Source: CAYYIS01 sp964470965
GTDB lineage: Bacteria > JAAXHH01 > JABIQT01
Direction: 5' to 3'
Length of the DNA stretch: 26,411 bases
Assembly: GCA_964470965.1 (NCBI GenBank)
Contig: CAYYIS010000065.1
Location: 1 to 26,411, forward strand
Shown here: positions 1 through 7,001 of the stretch, piece by piece
Layout of the letters: each line of letters starts with the position of its first letter
How positions within the stretch are numbered: position 1 is the first letter of the stretch
Notes under the pieces: generated by a model
What the model was told of the DNA's origin: nothing
The model's database searches: none
The model's input: only the letters and a program-made list of their open reading frames with translations
Position numbers and translations under genes: made by a program

Positions 1-41
1 AAAGACATGCGTTAAGCAAACTCTTGCATAACGCATGTCTT
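1..41 (-). terminator. Long hairpin downstream of the ModE-like gene, probable terminator
   Basis: Perfect 13-bp inverted repeat AAGACATGCGTTA (2-14) and TAACGCATGTCTT (29-41). An inner GCAA/TTGC stem (16-19 with 24-27) extends it across one A/A mismatch, leaving an ACTC loop. It lies 31 nt after the stop of the minus-strand ModE-like gene. On the minus strand it is followed by Ts as far as the window reaches; on the plus strand it is followed by TAAAATATT. A (possibly bidirectional) intrinsic terminator is the simplest reading, but the T tract on the minus strand runs off the window. Confidence 0.6.
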
Positions 42-72
42 AAAATATTCCTCGCATTTGCAGAGGATTGTA

Positions 73-405
73 TTATTCGAATATTTCCCTGAACCGTTTC
101 GCGACGATCTGGTCGAATCCCTCTCTAAAATCACGGTATTTTTCCAGGTAGTCCCGCCCGGCCAAACTGAGACGACTGCTACCGCCCATTGACCCGCCAC
201 TGTGCGTTTCCAGGAGCTTTACCCCTAGGTTTCGCTCCACCTGTTTAAGCTTGTAGCAGGCGGTGCGATAGGGCACATCCATCTCTCGTGCCGCTTGAGT
301 TATGGAACCGGTCTGCTCGATTCGCTCCAGCAGGTCGACACGCCAATCACTCAATATGAGTGCGCCATCTTCGCGCTCGATCCATAGTTTTGATTTTGCA
401 ATCAT
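73..405 (-). CDS. Stand-alone ModE-type winged-helix DNA-binding protein
   Basis: This 110-aa protein matches the N-terminal DNA-binding domain of ModE, the molybdate-responsive LysR-like regulator. The helix-turn-helix covers roughly residues 30-62 (GSITQAAREMDVPYRTA, then a recognition helix with KLKQVERNLGVKL). It is followed by the glycine-rich wing SGGSMGGSSRLSLAGRDYL (69-87) that is characteristic of ModE. No TOBE/molbindin domain follows, so the protein cannot bind molybdate in the way full-length ModE does; either another ligand or a partner is involved, or it acts as a bare repressor. The ATG at 405 has a GGAG (414-417) 8 nt upstream and a good promoter further up. No molybdate transport or Mo-cofactor gene is visible nearby, so the target is unknown. 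Family assignment is firm, function is inference. Confidence 0.85.
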   Translation of the reverse strand: MIAKSKLWIEREDGALILSDWRVDLLERIEQTGSITQAAREMDVPYRTACYKLKQVERNLGVKLLETHSGGSMGGSSRLSLAGRDYLEKYRDFREGFDQIVAKRFREIFE

Positions 406-438
406 GACACACGCTCCAAGGTGTTTTGAACGGCTGTG

Positions 439-468
439 ATTCTAATTCCGGCCCGCTGTATCTGTCAA
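439..468 (-). promoter_or_regulatory. Sigma70-type promoter of the ModE-like gene
   Basis: On the minus strand, TTGACA (463-468) and TAGAAT (439-444) are separated by 18 nt. The -35 is a perfect match and the -10 matches 5 of 6. The expected transcription start is near 432, giving a leader of about 27 nt before the ATG at 405. The gene is therefore probably transcribed independently of the MutS-like gene that ends at 613. Confidence 0.65.
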
Positions 469-612
469 GCAGAAAACATTGGCAGCACCTCGCGTGCCGA
501 AGGATCGCTGATATGTTGTATACCGGCCTGCTGCCACTAAAAAGCAATCTGATCCGAATGCTAATTCAAAACGGACAACTGAAATAACTTGAAGGATTGA
601 GGTTTGAGCGGA

Positions 613-2475
613 TTATTCGATTAGTTTTTCATCAACCGGCAATCCTTCCAACTGCATGATTTTAAGGGCATTGGTAGTGGGGCAAGGTCCTTTGCGGAGG
701 AGATAATCGAAGATCATACTACCGTTGAGGACGTCTTCTTGAAAATGGTAATTGACAATATCGGAGTGCTCGTCCTCGAGGTTGACGAGCTCCAGGTCAT
801 GTGTGGCGACAATACCGACTCCGTGTTTTGTGACCACGGATCGGATGTATGCCCTGCTACCCTGAAGCCGTTCACGATTGTTGGTGCCCCGAAAGATTTC
901 GTCGATCAAAAAAAACAGCGGCTGGGCGTGGGATGTCTCGAGTGCGTCGAGTAGCGCTTTGAGTCGTTTTACCTCGGCATAAAAATAGGAAATCCCATCG
1001 GTAACGGAATCGCTGACACTCATGGACGCAAACAAGCGAAACGGTATCGTCCGGAATGAAGTTGCAAGGACCGGTCCACCTGCATATGCAAGGCAAAGGT
1101 TAATCCCGATAGTTCTGAGAAATGTGCTTTTTCCCGACATATTCGAGCCCGTGACGATTGCGATATCAGGCACCCGTGCGAATGTGAAATCATTACTGAC
1201 CCTATCCTCAATAGGCAGGAACGGATGGGCGAGTGACCGCGTCATAAATACGGGATCACCTTCGCTGACCTCCTCGACCACCTCAGGCATGACGGCATCA
1301 GGATTTTGATACCCCAATCCGGCAAGTGCACTGTAGGCTTCCAGGTCGTACCAGGTCTCCAGCCAACGGGGCAGGTGTTCCCGCAGTTGCTCCCGGAAAC
1401 AGTGAAGCCGATTTGTAAAGTACAGGTCCCACGGAACTAGCGCGTTTATTATAAGCCATATGAGCTGCCCCTTCTGCCACTTCGCTCCTCCGGCGATCCA
1501 GGATATTTCTTTCAGAAGTACTGATGGTTTTCCTCCCGTGCTGTGGAGTGGGAGACAATGCTTCGCCAGATTTGGTGTGTGATTCATTGGATAGGATTCC
1601 AGGTACAACAGTACCGACCGGAAGGGCTTCAAGTTTGATTCCAGCAAAGAAGCATCCGCATCCAGGCTGTCCATTGCACTCCGTTTCACAGAATATAGAG
1701 CGAGATATATCAGGACATAAGCGGTAAAAGATATGGACCACCAACCCGGGATGGACAACAAAGCATATAACAGATACAACGTAAGGTTCGTCAGTGATAG
1801 CAGTGAAAGAGTGATGAGATAAGGGCTGAGAGAAACGGCAGGATGATGACGATCCAACCAGCGACAGACCGTTGTTCCATCCCACCGGTCGTCCATTTCA
1901 TCCGCTACGCGAACGCCGTTGAGCGTAAGTTTGTCCCGAAATAGCGACCGAGGGATCAATTCTTGCACCAGCGCCTGCCGTTCCCGTACCTGAATCTGTT
2001 CTGTAACTGGATCGAGAAGCCAATCCCGTAGCCGTTCACTACCGCCCTTCGAGCCAGCCACGTTGATCAACTGGTGTAACGATCGGACACCCGTCAGATT
2101 CAGATCCGAATCGAATGGATGTTCGGGAGGTGGGGAAGCTACGGACGGTTCAGGCAAATTCTTCCAGGAAAGTGTCATTCGGGCGATGTGTGCAGATTTG
2201 GTCTTTCGCCATATCCTGTGACGATTCAGACTTCCCTCCACCCGATCATGGTATCTGGCGACGATCACAAACGTGATGATCAAAACTGCCGAAGCTATGT
2301 AAACCGCCATTTCACCGGCCAGATAATTCAGCAGGCCCACGACCACCAACCCACCAATGACGATCCCGAGTCGTACCATCGAAAACTTACGGCTGGATCG
2401 GTCGAGGTCGAATATCCGCTTTTCGATTCGACCCACCAGCCGTTCCAGTGTACTTAAGCGTCGTTTTCTGTTCAC
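613..2475 (-). CDS. Membrane-anchored MutS-like ATPase
   Basis: A 620-aa member of the MutS ATPase family. The C-terminal third is a MutS domain V: Walker A GSNMSGKST (443-451) followed by FLRTIG, and Walker B FFLIDE (521-526) followed by IFRGTNNRER and the ATHD motif (557-560). The N-terminal mismatch-binding domain of MutS1 is missing, and so is the Smr nuclease domain of MutS2. Instead there are hydrophobic stretches at about 35-51, 55-73, 215-240 and 247-262, consistent with a membrane-bound form. Residues 125-215 and 265-420 look like the lever and clamp-like core. The start is a GTG at 2475, only 1 nt after the NUDIX stop and without a clear ribosome site, suggesting translational coupling. 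Classical mismatch repair is unlikely; the real role is unknown. Confidence 0.85.
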   Translation of the reverse strand: MNRKRRLSTLERLVGRIEKRIFDLDRSSRKFSMVRLGIVIGGLVVVGLLNYLAGEMAVYIASAVLIITFVIVARYHDRVEGSLNRHRIWRKTKSAHIARMTLSWKNLPEPSVASPPPEHPFDSDLNLTGVRSLHQLINVAGSKGGSERLRDWLLDPVTEQIQVRERQALVQELIPRSLFRDKLTLNGVRVADEMDDRWDGTTVCRWLDRHHPAVSLSPYLITLSLLSLTNLTLYLLYALLSIPGWWSISFTAYVLIYLALYSVKRSAMDSLDADASLLESNLKPFRSVLLYLESYPMNHTPNLAKHCLPLHSTGGKPSVLLKEISWIAGGAKWQKGQLIWLIINALVPWDLYFTNRLHCFREQLREHLPRWLETWYDLEAYSALAGLGYQNPDAVMPEVVEEVSEGDPVFMTRSLAHPFLPIEDRVSNDFTFARVPDIAIVTGSNMSGKSTFLRTIGINLCLAYAGGPVLATSFRTIPFRLFASMSVSDSVTDGISYFYAEVKRLKALLDALETSHAQPLFFLIDEIFRGTNNRERLQGSRAYIRSVVTKHGVGIVATHDLELVNLEDEHSDIVNYHFQEDVLNGSMIFDYLLRKGPCPTTNALKIMQLEGLPVDEKLIE

Positions 2476-2476
2476 T

Positions 2477-3055
2477 TTAGATCTGATGATTAAATCCCTT
2501 TTTCATTAACTGTTCGCTTTTGTGAAGCATCCTGAGAATACCTGGTTCGTCAGTCACCGACACCAATTCATCCACGGTAAACCAGCGGACCTCATGGGAT
2601 TCTTCGCTAGCGGATATTTCCTGACCATCCATTGCAATCAGAAAATACCTGAGATCATGGTGCTCGTGCGCCTGCTCGGACTTTCGTGGCGGAATATGGT
2701 GAACGTCGATGTCCAGGGGAATCAGCAGGCCATCCGTTTCTACAAATTGGAACCCGATCATCCCCGATTCTTCCTCGGCTTCACGTAATGCAACCTGATG
2801 AGGAACGGTTTCATTGTCCGCGTGACCGCCGGTCTGAAGCCACCTGTTCAACTTGCGATGGTGGGTCAATAGATAACGTGACCTGTCGGGTGAAATTATC
2901 CAGGCAGAGCCGGTTATATGGCCTGGCAGACAGGTGCGTTCAAAACAATCCGGGTACGCTTGAACGAGATTTCGAACACGAGCTACCGTCTCCTTCTCGG
3001 AAGGAAAAAAAGATTCATAGGTTTTCAGTGTTTCAAGGATTCCGCGTCTATGCAT
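2477..3055 (-). CDS. NUDIX hydrolase
   Basis: A 192-aa NUDIX protein. The NUDIX box spans about residues 77-99: G77, then REAEEESGM (91-99). The position usually held by the first Glu is T83, with E82 just before it, so the box is slightly off consensus while the metal-binding REAEEE core is intact. The preceding RWLQTGGH and the later DIDVHHIP and HEHHDLRYF segments mark the subfamily of ~180-200 aa NUDIX enzymes with a His-rich loop; their substrate is not established. An upstream in-frame start at 3139 exists, but ATG 3055 is preferred: it follows a GGGGA about 10 nt upstream and overlaps the methyltransferase stop by 8 nt. It is followed after 1 nt by the MutS-like gene, so the three genes look co-translated. 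A nucleotide-pool role is plausible inference. Confidence 0.85.
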   Translation of the reverse strand: MHRRGILETLKTYESFFPSEKETVARVRNLVQAYPDCFERTCLPGHITGSAWIISPDRSRYLLTHHRKLNRWLQTGGHADNETVPHQVALREAEEESGMIGFQFVETDGLLIPLDIDVHHIPPRKSEQAHEHHDLRYFLIAMDGQEISASEESHEVRWFTVDELVSVTDEPGILRMLHKSEQLMKKGFNHQI

Positions 3056-3710
3056 CTTTGTTATTCCCCGCACTTCTACCAATGACCGCATACAAAGGAT
3101 CACTCCTGCCCGGATTAGGACTCCGGTCCAGAATTTCAATGTTGTCCCAGTTGGCGGCCTCTTTTAAATACTGGGAAACAAGTGCCATATGACCAATATC
3201 ATCCAGCATCTGCCATATGGCTACAACTTTTGACGGAAAGCATCTGTTGGAAAATGTCATCACAAGAGGTGTACCGGGTTTGAGAACGCGTCCCAGTTCA
3301 CACATCACAGCCACGGGTTTCGATAAATAATCCACAGAGACACAGATGGCCGCGCCGTCGAACTCGTTTTCCGCAAACGGAAGGATTGGATTGTGATTCA
3401 GATCGTGAACAACCCGGTGATCGAGCCTCTTGTTTGCTGAGAGTTCTTGATCGTTCATTCCGAGACCGACTACCCTGTTGTACGAAATGTCATCCGGCAG
3501 GTGGCTTATCCAGCTGCTCATCAGGTCGAGCAGGACTGAATCGGCGATGAAATATTCCCGGTATAACTGTGTCACTGCCGCGATTGCCGGGTCGTCTATA
3601 TGTGTTACGAATCGGGGAGACTGATAGAACTGTCGGTCCGGGGATTCATCGTATCGTCTGTAGGCGTCCTGGGGAATAGGATACGGAAGATTTGTCTGGG
3701 AGGATATCAT
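3048..3710 (-). CDS. Putative class I SAM-dependent methyltransferase
   Basis: A 220-aa protein resembling type 11-like methyltransferases. The SAM-binding motif I is unusual: LLDLMSSWISHLP (60-72) replaces the usual glycine-rich loop. It is followed by RVVGLGMNDQEL (79-90), the acidic segment HDLNHNPILPF (102-112), FDGAAICVSVDYL (117-129) and the post-motif III region ELGRVLKPGTPLVMTFSNRCFP (138-159). This arrangement recurs in a poorly studied group in which a serine pair takes the place of the glycines. No substrate can be named. The ATG at 3710 has only a weak AGG upstream; a six-codon ORF with a much better ribosome site ends across it. Its 3' end overlaps the NUDIX gene by 8 nt, so the two are probably co-transcribed. 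Confidence 0.7.
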   Translation of the reverse strand: MISSQTNLPYPIPQDAYRRYDESPDRQFYQSPRFVTHIDDPAIAAVTQLYREYFIADSVLLDLMSSWISHLPDDISYNRVVGLGMNDQELSANKRLDHRVVHDLNHNPILPFAENEFDGAAICVSVDYLSKPVAVMCELGRVLKPGTPLVMTFSNRCFPSKVVAIWQMLDDIGHMALVSQYLKEAANWDNIEILDRSPNPGRSDPLYAVIGRSAGNNKDA

Positions 3711-3727
3711 TTACCTGACTGCTTCAT
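3707..3727 (-). other. Possible six-codon leader ORF coupled to the methyltransferase start
   Basis: On the minus strand an ATG at 3727 preceded by GAGG with a 6-nt spacer opens the reading MKQSGK and stops at a TGA that overlaps the methyltransferase ATG (AAATGATA). The methyltransferase frame itself is closed just upstream by TAA and has a poor ribosome site. Stop-start coupling from this short ORF could deliver ribosomes to the methyltransferase. The length is too small to exclude chance. Confidence 0.3.
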
Positions 3728-3885
3728 TGTGTTCCTCACACCAATTGTATTGTTCCATCGGGATTTCTTCATCAACTGCTATACTCCGGGAGACCGTTTT
3801 CCAGGGCGCGACGACGGCAGGGGCACCGGTTACACGTCACCAGGGGAAACGAAACTTGGATAGCCACGGTCGGCCCCGATTCCCG

Positions 3886-4497
3886 TTAGGGTGTCTCACT
3901 GCTACGTTCCGGGGGGCGGCCACTCCAGAATTCTTGTTTTGCGAACCCCTCACACCCACCACTCATCGATTGGGAAAGGTCAATACGCCAAATTCCGGTA
4001 TAGCCTGATATGAGCAGTTCTTCGCCGGGCTGGCCAAAGATTCCGAACTCTTCCCAGCAGGATAAAGGCAGTCCGGCTTTAATCAGAAGGTGTGGGATAA
4101 CGTTGGAGTGTGATATAAGGAGGACTGACTGTTCCGAACTGAAATTACTTATGATTTCACCGAAAAAATCCAAAATACGGGAGGTGTCCTGGCATGCGGT
4201 AGATTCCATGATGGGTAGACTGAGCTTCTGTGAGAGAGGGAGGGCAGTATGGATAGTACGGGTGGTACGACTGCTGTAAATTTCATCTATTTTACCGGAG
4301 ACAAAAACCGTTGCCAAACTTTCCGCCCTTGCCACCCCCTCTTCACTGAGGGGATGGTAGGGGTCGAGGATACCGCCGGGCCAGCTGTCGATTTTCTCTG
4401 CGTGACGGACGATATATATGGTAGGCTGGGCCAGTGCACAATTCGCGCCACCGACCAAGCATGCGTAGAGTAACACGACTGTGGCAATTGCTTTCAC
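3886..4497 (-). CDS. Secreted histidine phosphatase (phosphoglycerate mutase-like fold)
   Basis: A 203-aa member of the histidine phosphatase superfamily. A signal peptide (residues 1-23, ending ALA before Q24) should export it to the periplasm. The catalytic RHAE motif is at 31-34, where His32 would carry the phosphate. YSSRTTRTIHTA is the usual second arginine region, and LISHSN, near two thirds of the chain, supplies the second catalytic His. Start choice: a perfect AGGAGG (4504-4509) sits 6 nt before GTG 4497, so the longer TTG start at 4512 is rejected because it lies inside the ribosome site. The substrate is unknown; SixA-like, phytase-like and lipid phosphatases share the motifs. It is separated from the Gfo/Idh gene upstream by a weak terminator-like hairpin. 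Confidence 0.85.
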   Translation of the reverse strand: MKAIATVVLLYACLVGGANCALAQPTIYIVRHAEKIDSWPGGILDPYHPLSEEGVARAESLATVFVSGKIDEIYSSRTTRTIHTALPLSQKLSLPIMESTACQDTSRILDFFGEIISNFSSEQSVLLISHSNVIPHLLIKAGLPLSCWEEFGIFGQPGEELLISGYTGIWRIDLSQSMSGGCEGFAKQEFWSGRPPERSSETP

Positions 4498-4510
4498 ACG
4501 CTGCCTCCTC

Positions 4511-4531
4511 AATAAAACCGTATCTATACGG
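4511..4531 (-). terminator. Weak intrinsic terminator or attenuator after the Gfo/Idh gene
   Basis: On the minus strand CCGTA-TAGA-TACGG (4518-4531) forms a 5-6 bp stem and is followed directly by TTTTATT (4511-4517). A second small stem, GAAGG/CCTTC (4531-4535 with 4542-4546), overlaps its 5' side. The position between the Gfo/Idh stop and the ribosome site of the next gene suits a partial terminator. The short stem makes it weak. Confidence 0.4.
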
Positions 4532-4566
4532 AAGGTTAGGTCCTTCTGTAAATGTACCGAAGCGAT

Positions 4567-5712
4567 TTATTTGTTTCTGGAAGAATGAAATCGTTCATCT
4601 TCTGCGAAGCCTTGCAATCCTATACGCTCGCCATCGAGTTCATGGGATAAATTAGCCGCCAGAACGGCGGCAAGACTGTTCATCGCATCAGAGAAGGGAC
4701 TTTTTATAGATTCAGGGCGGTTTTTTGCGATTGCATTAATGAATGTCTGGTTAATATCGCCGAGGGGATCATTATGTGCCTCAAACGGAACCGGATGACG
4801 CGTCTCGGCCGGGGACGGTGGTTGCCTGGGCGGATAAGGACCATCGTAGTAGTATGCAACCGGACCATCCGAATCAAACGACAAATGGCCATGGTCCCAG
4901 AGTATCATCTGGTCCCCTGATCCGTGGAATACCTTTCGCAGTTTGCTAATATGCAGCGTACCCACGGCACCGTTTCGAAATCCAAAATTCACAACACAAA
5001 CGCAGGGATTATCTCCATCATTTTCGATGTCCGCCTCGGCCCTCGGCACGTAGACCGACTGAACCCAATCGATATCCCCGCACCAGTATCTCATCAAGTC
5101 GACCGTGTGGACCCCACCCTCTACGACGGCTGATCCAGACCAGGCGAAATTTGCAGTCCAAACCCGGTTGCCAGGCCCTCCCACCTCTTCTGTGTGTGTA
5201 TGTTTAGTCGAATGGTTTTCCAGCGCACCGTGAGAAGTTGAAGATATCAACACGATCCGCCGATTTTCCAGGAAATTACGTACGGCAATATTTTTACTAT
5301 CATACCGTTGTTGGAATCCGACCGTTGCGATCACACCGGATGTGTTTATGGCTTCTTCCATCTCGGCCGCCTCATCATAGTAAAGGCTCATCGGTTTTTC
5401 AACAAACACGTGTATGCCTGATCTTGCGGCGGCTATCACTTCACCATTATGAGTCCCCGGCGGAAGGCAGATATACAGGACGTCTATTATATTTTGGGAT
5501 ATCATCTCCTGGAAAGAGGTGTAGAGTTTCACGCCTTCCGAGAGATACTCCGGAATATACGATTGGATTTTAGACGTACTGAGATTGTCGGCCCAAGCGT
5601 CACAAAGTGCGGCAACGCGGATTAACCCCGCTTTTTGCAGAGAACACAATTCGCCCAGATGTTGGAGCCCACGCTGCCCCACACCCAGAATTCCCACACG
5701 GAGCTGGGTCAT
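4567..5712 (-). CDS. Gfo/Idh/MocA family NAD(P)-dependent oxidoreductase
   Basis: A 381-aa oxidoreductase of the glucose-fructose oxidoreductase/inositol dehydrogenase family. An N-terminal Rossmann fold carries GILGVGQRG (7-15) for NAD(P) binding. The family signature EKP is at 105-107 (HVFVEKPMSL), and GGVHTVDLMRYWCGD in the C-terminal domain supplies the conserved His-Asp region near the substrate. Members oxidise or reduce sugars, polyols and related compounds; the substrate here cannot be read from sequence. The ATG at 5712 has AGGGA about 6 nt upstream. No signal peptide is seen, so the enzyme should be cytoplasmic. It is divergent from a PhyH-like dioxygenase gene, sharing a control region; the pair could belong to one catabolic function, which is inference. 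Confidence 0.9.
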   Translation of the reverse strand: MTQLRVGILGVGQRGLQHLGELCSLQKAGLIRVAALCDAWADNLSTSKIQSYIPEYLSEGVKLYTSFQEMISQNIIDVLYICLPPGTHNGEVIAAARSGIHVFVEKPMSLYYDEAAEMEEAINTSGVIATVGFQQRYDSKNIAVRNFLENRRIVLISSTSHGALENHSTKHTHTEEVGGPGNRVWTANFAWSGSAVVEGGVHTVDLMRYWCGDIDWVQSVYVPRAEADIENDGDNPCVCVVNFGFRNGAVGTLHISKLRKVFHGSGDQMILWDHGHLSFDSDGPVAYYYDGPYPPRQPPSPAETRHPVPFEAHNDPLGDINQTFINAIAKNRPESIKSPFSDAMNSLAAVLAANLSHELDGERIGLQGFAEDERFHSSRNK

Positions 5713-5927
5713 TTCATTTCCCTGATGTTATCCGTCCACATTAGTTAATTAACACACCTGCGTATAAGTTTGGGTATCCCGTAAGTTGTACCAAAGTCCC
5801 TGTATGATGTAGCAGCGGGACCGGCCGTAGTCCTACCCCTTGGGCACCGTCTCTTAAGGTTTATCGTATACCGTGAATTGAGGTACCCTCAAGGGGGCAT
5901 ATCTCTCCGGTTTTATCATGGACGTTT

Positions 5928-5956
5928 AGTTTAATAGCGGTGTATTTGAATGTCAA
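5928..5956 (-). promoter_or_regulatory. Candidate promoter of the Gfo/Idh gene
   Basis: Minus strand: TTGACA (5951-5956), 17-nt spacer, TAAACT (5928-5933). The -35 is perfect and the -10 matches 4 of 6. The predicted start near 5921 leaves a leader of about 208 nt before the ATG at 5712. Confidence 0.5.
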
Positions 5957-6017
5957 GAATGATAGGCGGGGTTTTGAACCTCTGCAATTGAAACTCTGGC
6001 ACGGTTATATTCTCCCC

Positions 6018-6046
6018 TTGACAACTCAAAAGTATCGATCGATTAT
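6018..6046 (+). promoter_or_regulatory. Candidate promoter of the PhyH-like gene
   Basis: TTGACA (6018-6023), 17-nt spacer, GATTAT (6041-6046). The -35 is perfect; the -10 matches 4 of 6. The predicted start near 6053 gives a leader of about 35 nt before the ATG at 6088. Confidence 0.5.
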
Positions 6047-6087
6047 ATCCTGTCATCCTCCGAAAACTACTTGTATAAGGATTAACC

Positions 6088-6879
6088 ATGAGCGATAACA
6101 AGACGCCTCTTACAGAATTAACGCGAACCCAGAAGCAGTTTTTCGATGATAATGGCTACCTGGTTCTCCACCAGTTGTATACATCGGAAGAAATTGATGA
6201 AATGAGGGTTCGATTCCACGAACTGATCACTCACACCGCAGGCCGTCCTAAAAACATGAGTTATGCGTTTATGGATCCGGCAGAGGGTTATGAGAAAGAT
6301 CCTTTTAATCCTGAAAATATCGTCGGCATGTCGGACCAGACGCTGGCCAATGATTACTGGTTCGACCAGTTTACGGCCCCGCGCATCGTGTCCGCGATGG
6401 TTGATCTGCTTGGGCCGAATATCGATTTTCATAACGGAAAAGTCAGAAACAAACCGCCGGGGTTTATCTGTAACCAGAGCTGGCATCAGGATTGGCCCTA
6501 TGAACGACATTCGGCACCGGATCTGGCTGCAGCGATCACCTACCTGGATGCCACCGACTTCGAAAAGGGCGCCACCGAGGTCGTACCGGGTAGTCATTTA
6601 AAGGGCGAATGGCCCACGCAGGATGGCCATACCATATCCGAGGAGGACGTCCCCGAAGACAGTTGGTCGGTGCTTTCTGTCCAACCGGGTGATGTGGCGA
6701 TAATTCATGTGCTTGTTGTTCATCGGGCGGGGCACAACTTCACCAATATCGGGCGTCACGCCATTGTAAATGAATACAAGACAGCGGAAGCCATCGATCA
6801 GTGGAATAATCGTTGTGCATTTGCAGGCCTGCCCCTTGCCCGAAACGGCAAACTCCTGATGCCCAGAATTAATACCTAA
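6088..6879 (+). CDS. Phytanoyl-CoA dioxygenase (PhyH) family Fe(II)/2-oxoglutarate oxygenase
   Basis: A 263-aa member of the PhyH family, cytoplasmic non-heme iron enzymes that hydroxylate a substrate while decarboxylating 2-oxoglutarate. The N-terminus TQKQFFDDNGYLVL (14-27) is typical of the family. The iron-binding triad is visible as H133-x-D135 (SWHQDWPYE) and a distal His at 212 (VVHRAGHN), with R223 placed to bind 2-oxoglutarate. GATEVVPGSHL (161-171) is the conserved strand before the second metal ligand. The ATG at 6088 follows AAGGA (6077-6081). Bacterial members act on many small molecules, so phytanoyl-CoA should not be assumed as substrate. The divergent Gfo/Idh gene is the only hint at a pathway. 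Confidence 0.9.
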   Translation: MSDNKTPLTELTRTQKQFFDDNGYLVLHQLYTSEEIDEMRVRFHELITHTAGRPKNMSYAFMDPAEGYEKDPFNPENIVGMSDQTLANDYWFDQFTAPRIVSAMVDLLGPNIDFHNGKVRNKPPGFICNQSWHQDWPYERHSAPDLAAAITYLDATDFEKGATEVVPGSHLKGEWPTQDGHTISEEDVPEDSWSVLSVQPGDVAIIHVLVVHRAGHNFTNIGRHAIVNEYKTAEAIDQWNNRCAFAGLPLARNGKLLMPRINT

Positions 6880-6929
6880 TATACTCCGGTAAATGGCATC
6901 CGTGGAGCGGGGTGTCATGTTTTTAAAGT

Positions 6930-6958
6930 TTGTCAGATGACAGATATAACCATATCAT
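6930..6958 (+). promoter_or_regulatory. Candidate recG promoter with overlapping inverted repeat
   Basis: TTGTCA (6930-6935), 17-nt spacer, TATCAT (6953-6958); both boxes match 5 of 6. The predicted start near 6965 lies 37 nt before the recG ATG. The -35 is overlapped by TGTCA-GA-TGACA (6931-6942), a short perfect inverted repeat that could be an operator. Confidence 0.5.
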
Positions 6959-7001
6959 TACCCGTGGTCCGGGTTTTATAACGGTCTACATGTATTGATA
7001 T

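Larger units (their letters stand above)
5713..6087. other. Divergent intergenic control region without a gene
   Basis: 375 bp between the divergent Gfo/Idh and PhyH-like genes. No convincing ORF or structural RNA is seen. It holds a promoter on each strand whose -35 elements are both TTGACA and point away from each other. It also has a small inverted repeat TTGAGG-TAC-CCTCAA (5878-5892) inside the roughly 208-nt leader predicted for the minus-strand gene. The leader is long enough to hold a regulatory element, but no known riboswitch fold was recognised. Confidence 0.6.

Noticed and set aside
481..498. GCAC/GTGC mini-hairpin as terminator of the MutS-like gene
   Set aside because: Only a four-base-pair stem and a poor T stretch on the minus strand; too weak to call.
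1298..1885. 195-codon minus-strand ORF overlapping the MutS-like gene
   Set aside because: It lies wholly within the MutS-like gene in another frame, and the translated sequence shows no recognisable domain, while the overlapping frame has clear MutS motifs.
3056..3139. Longer NUDIX N-terminus from 3139
   Set aside because: It would overlap the methyltransferase gene by about 90 nt, and the extra residues do not look like NUDIX; ATG 3055 has a better ribosome site.
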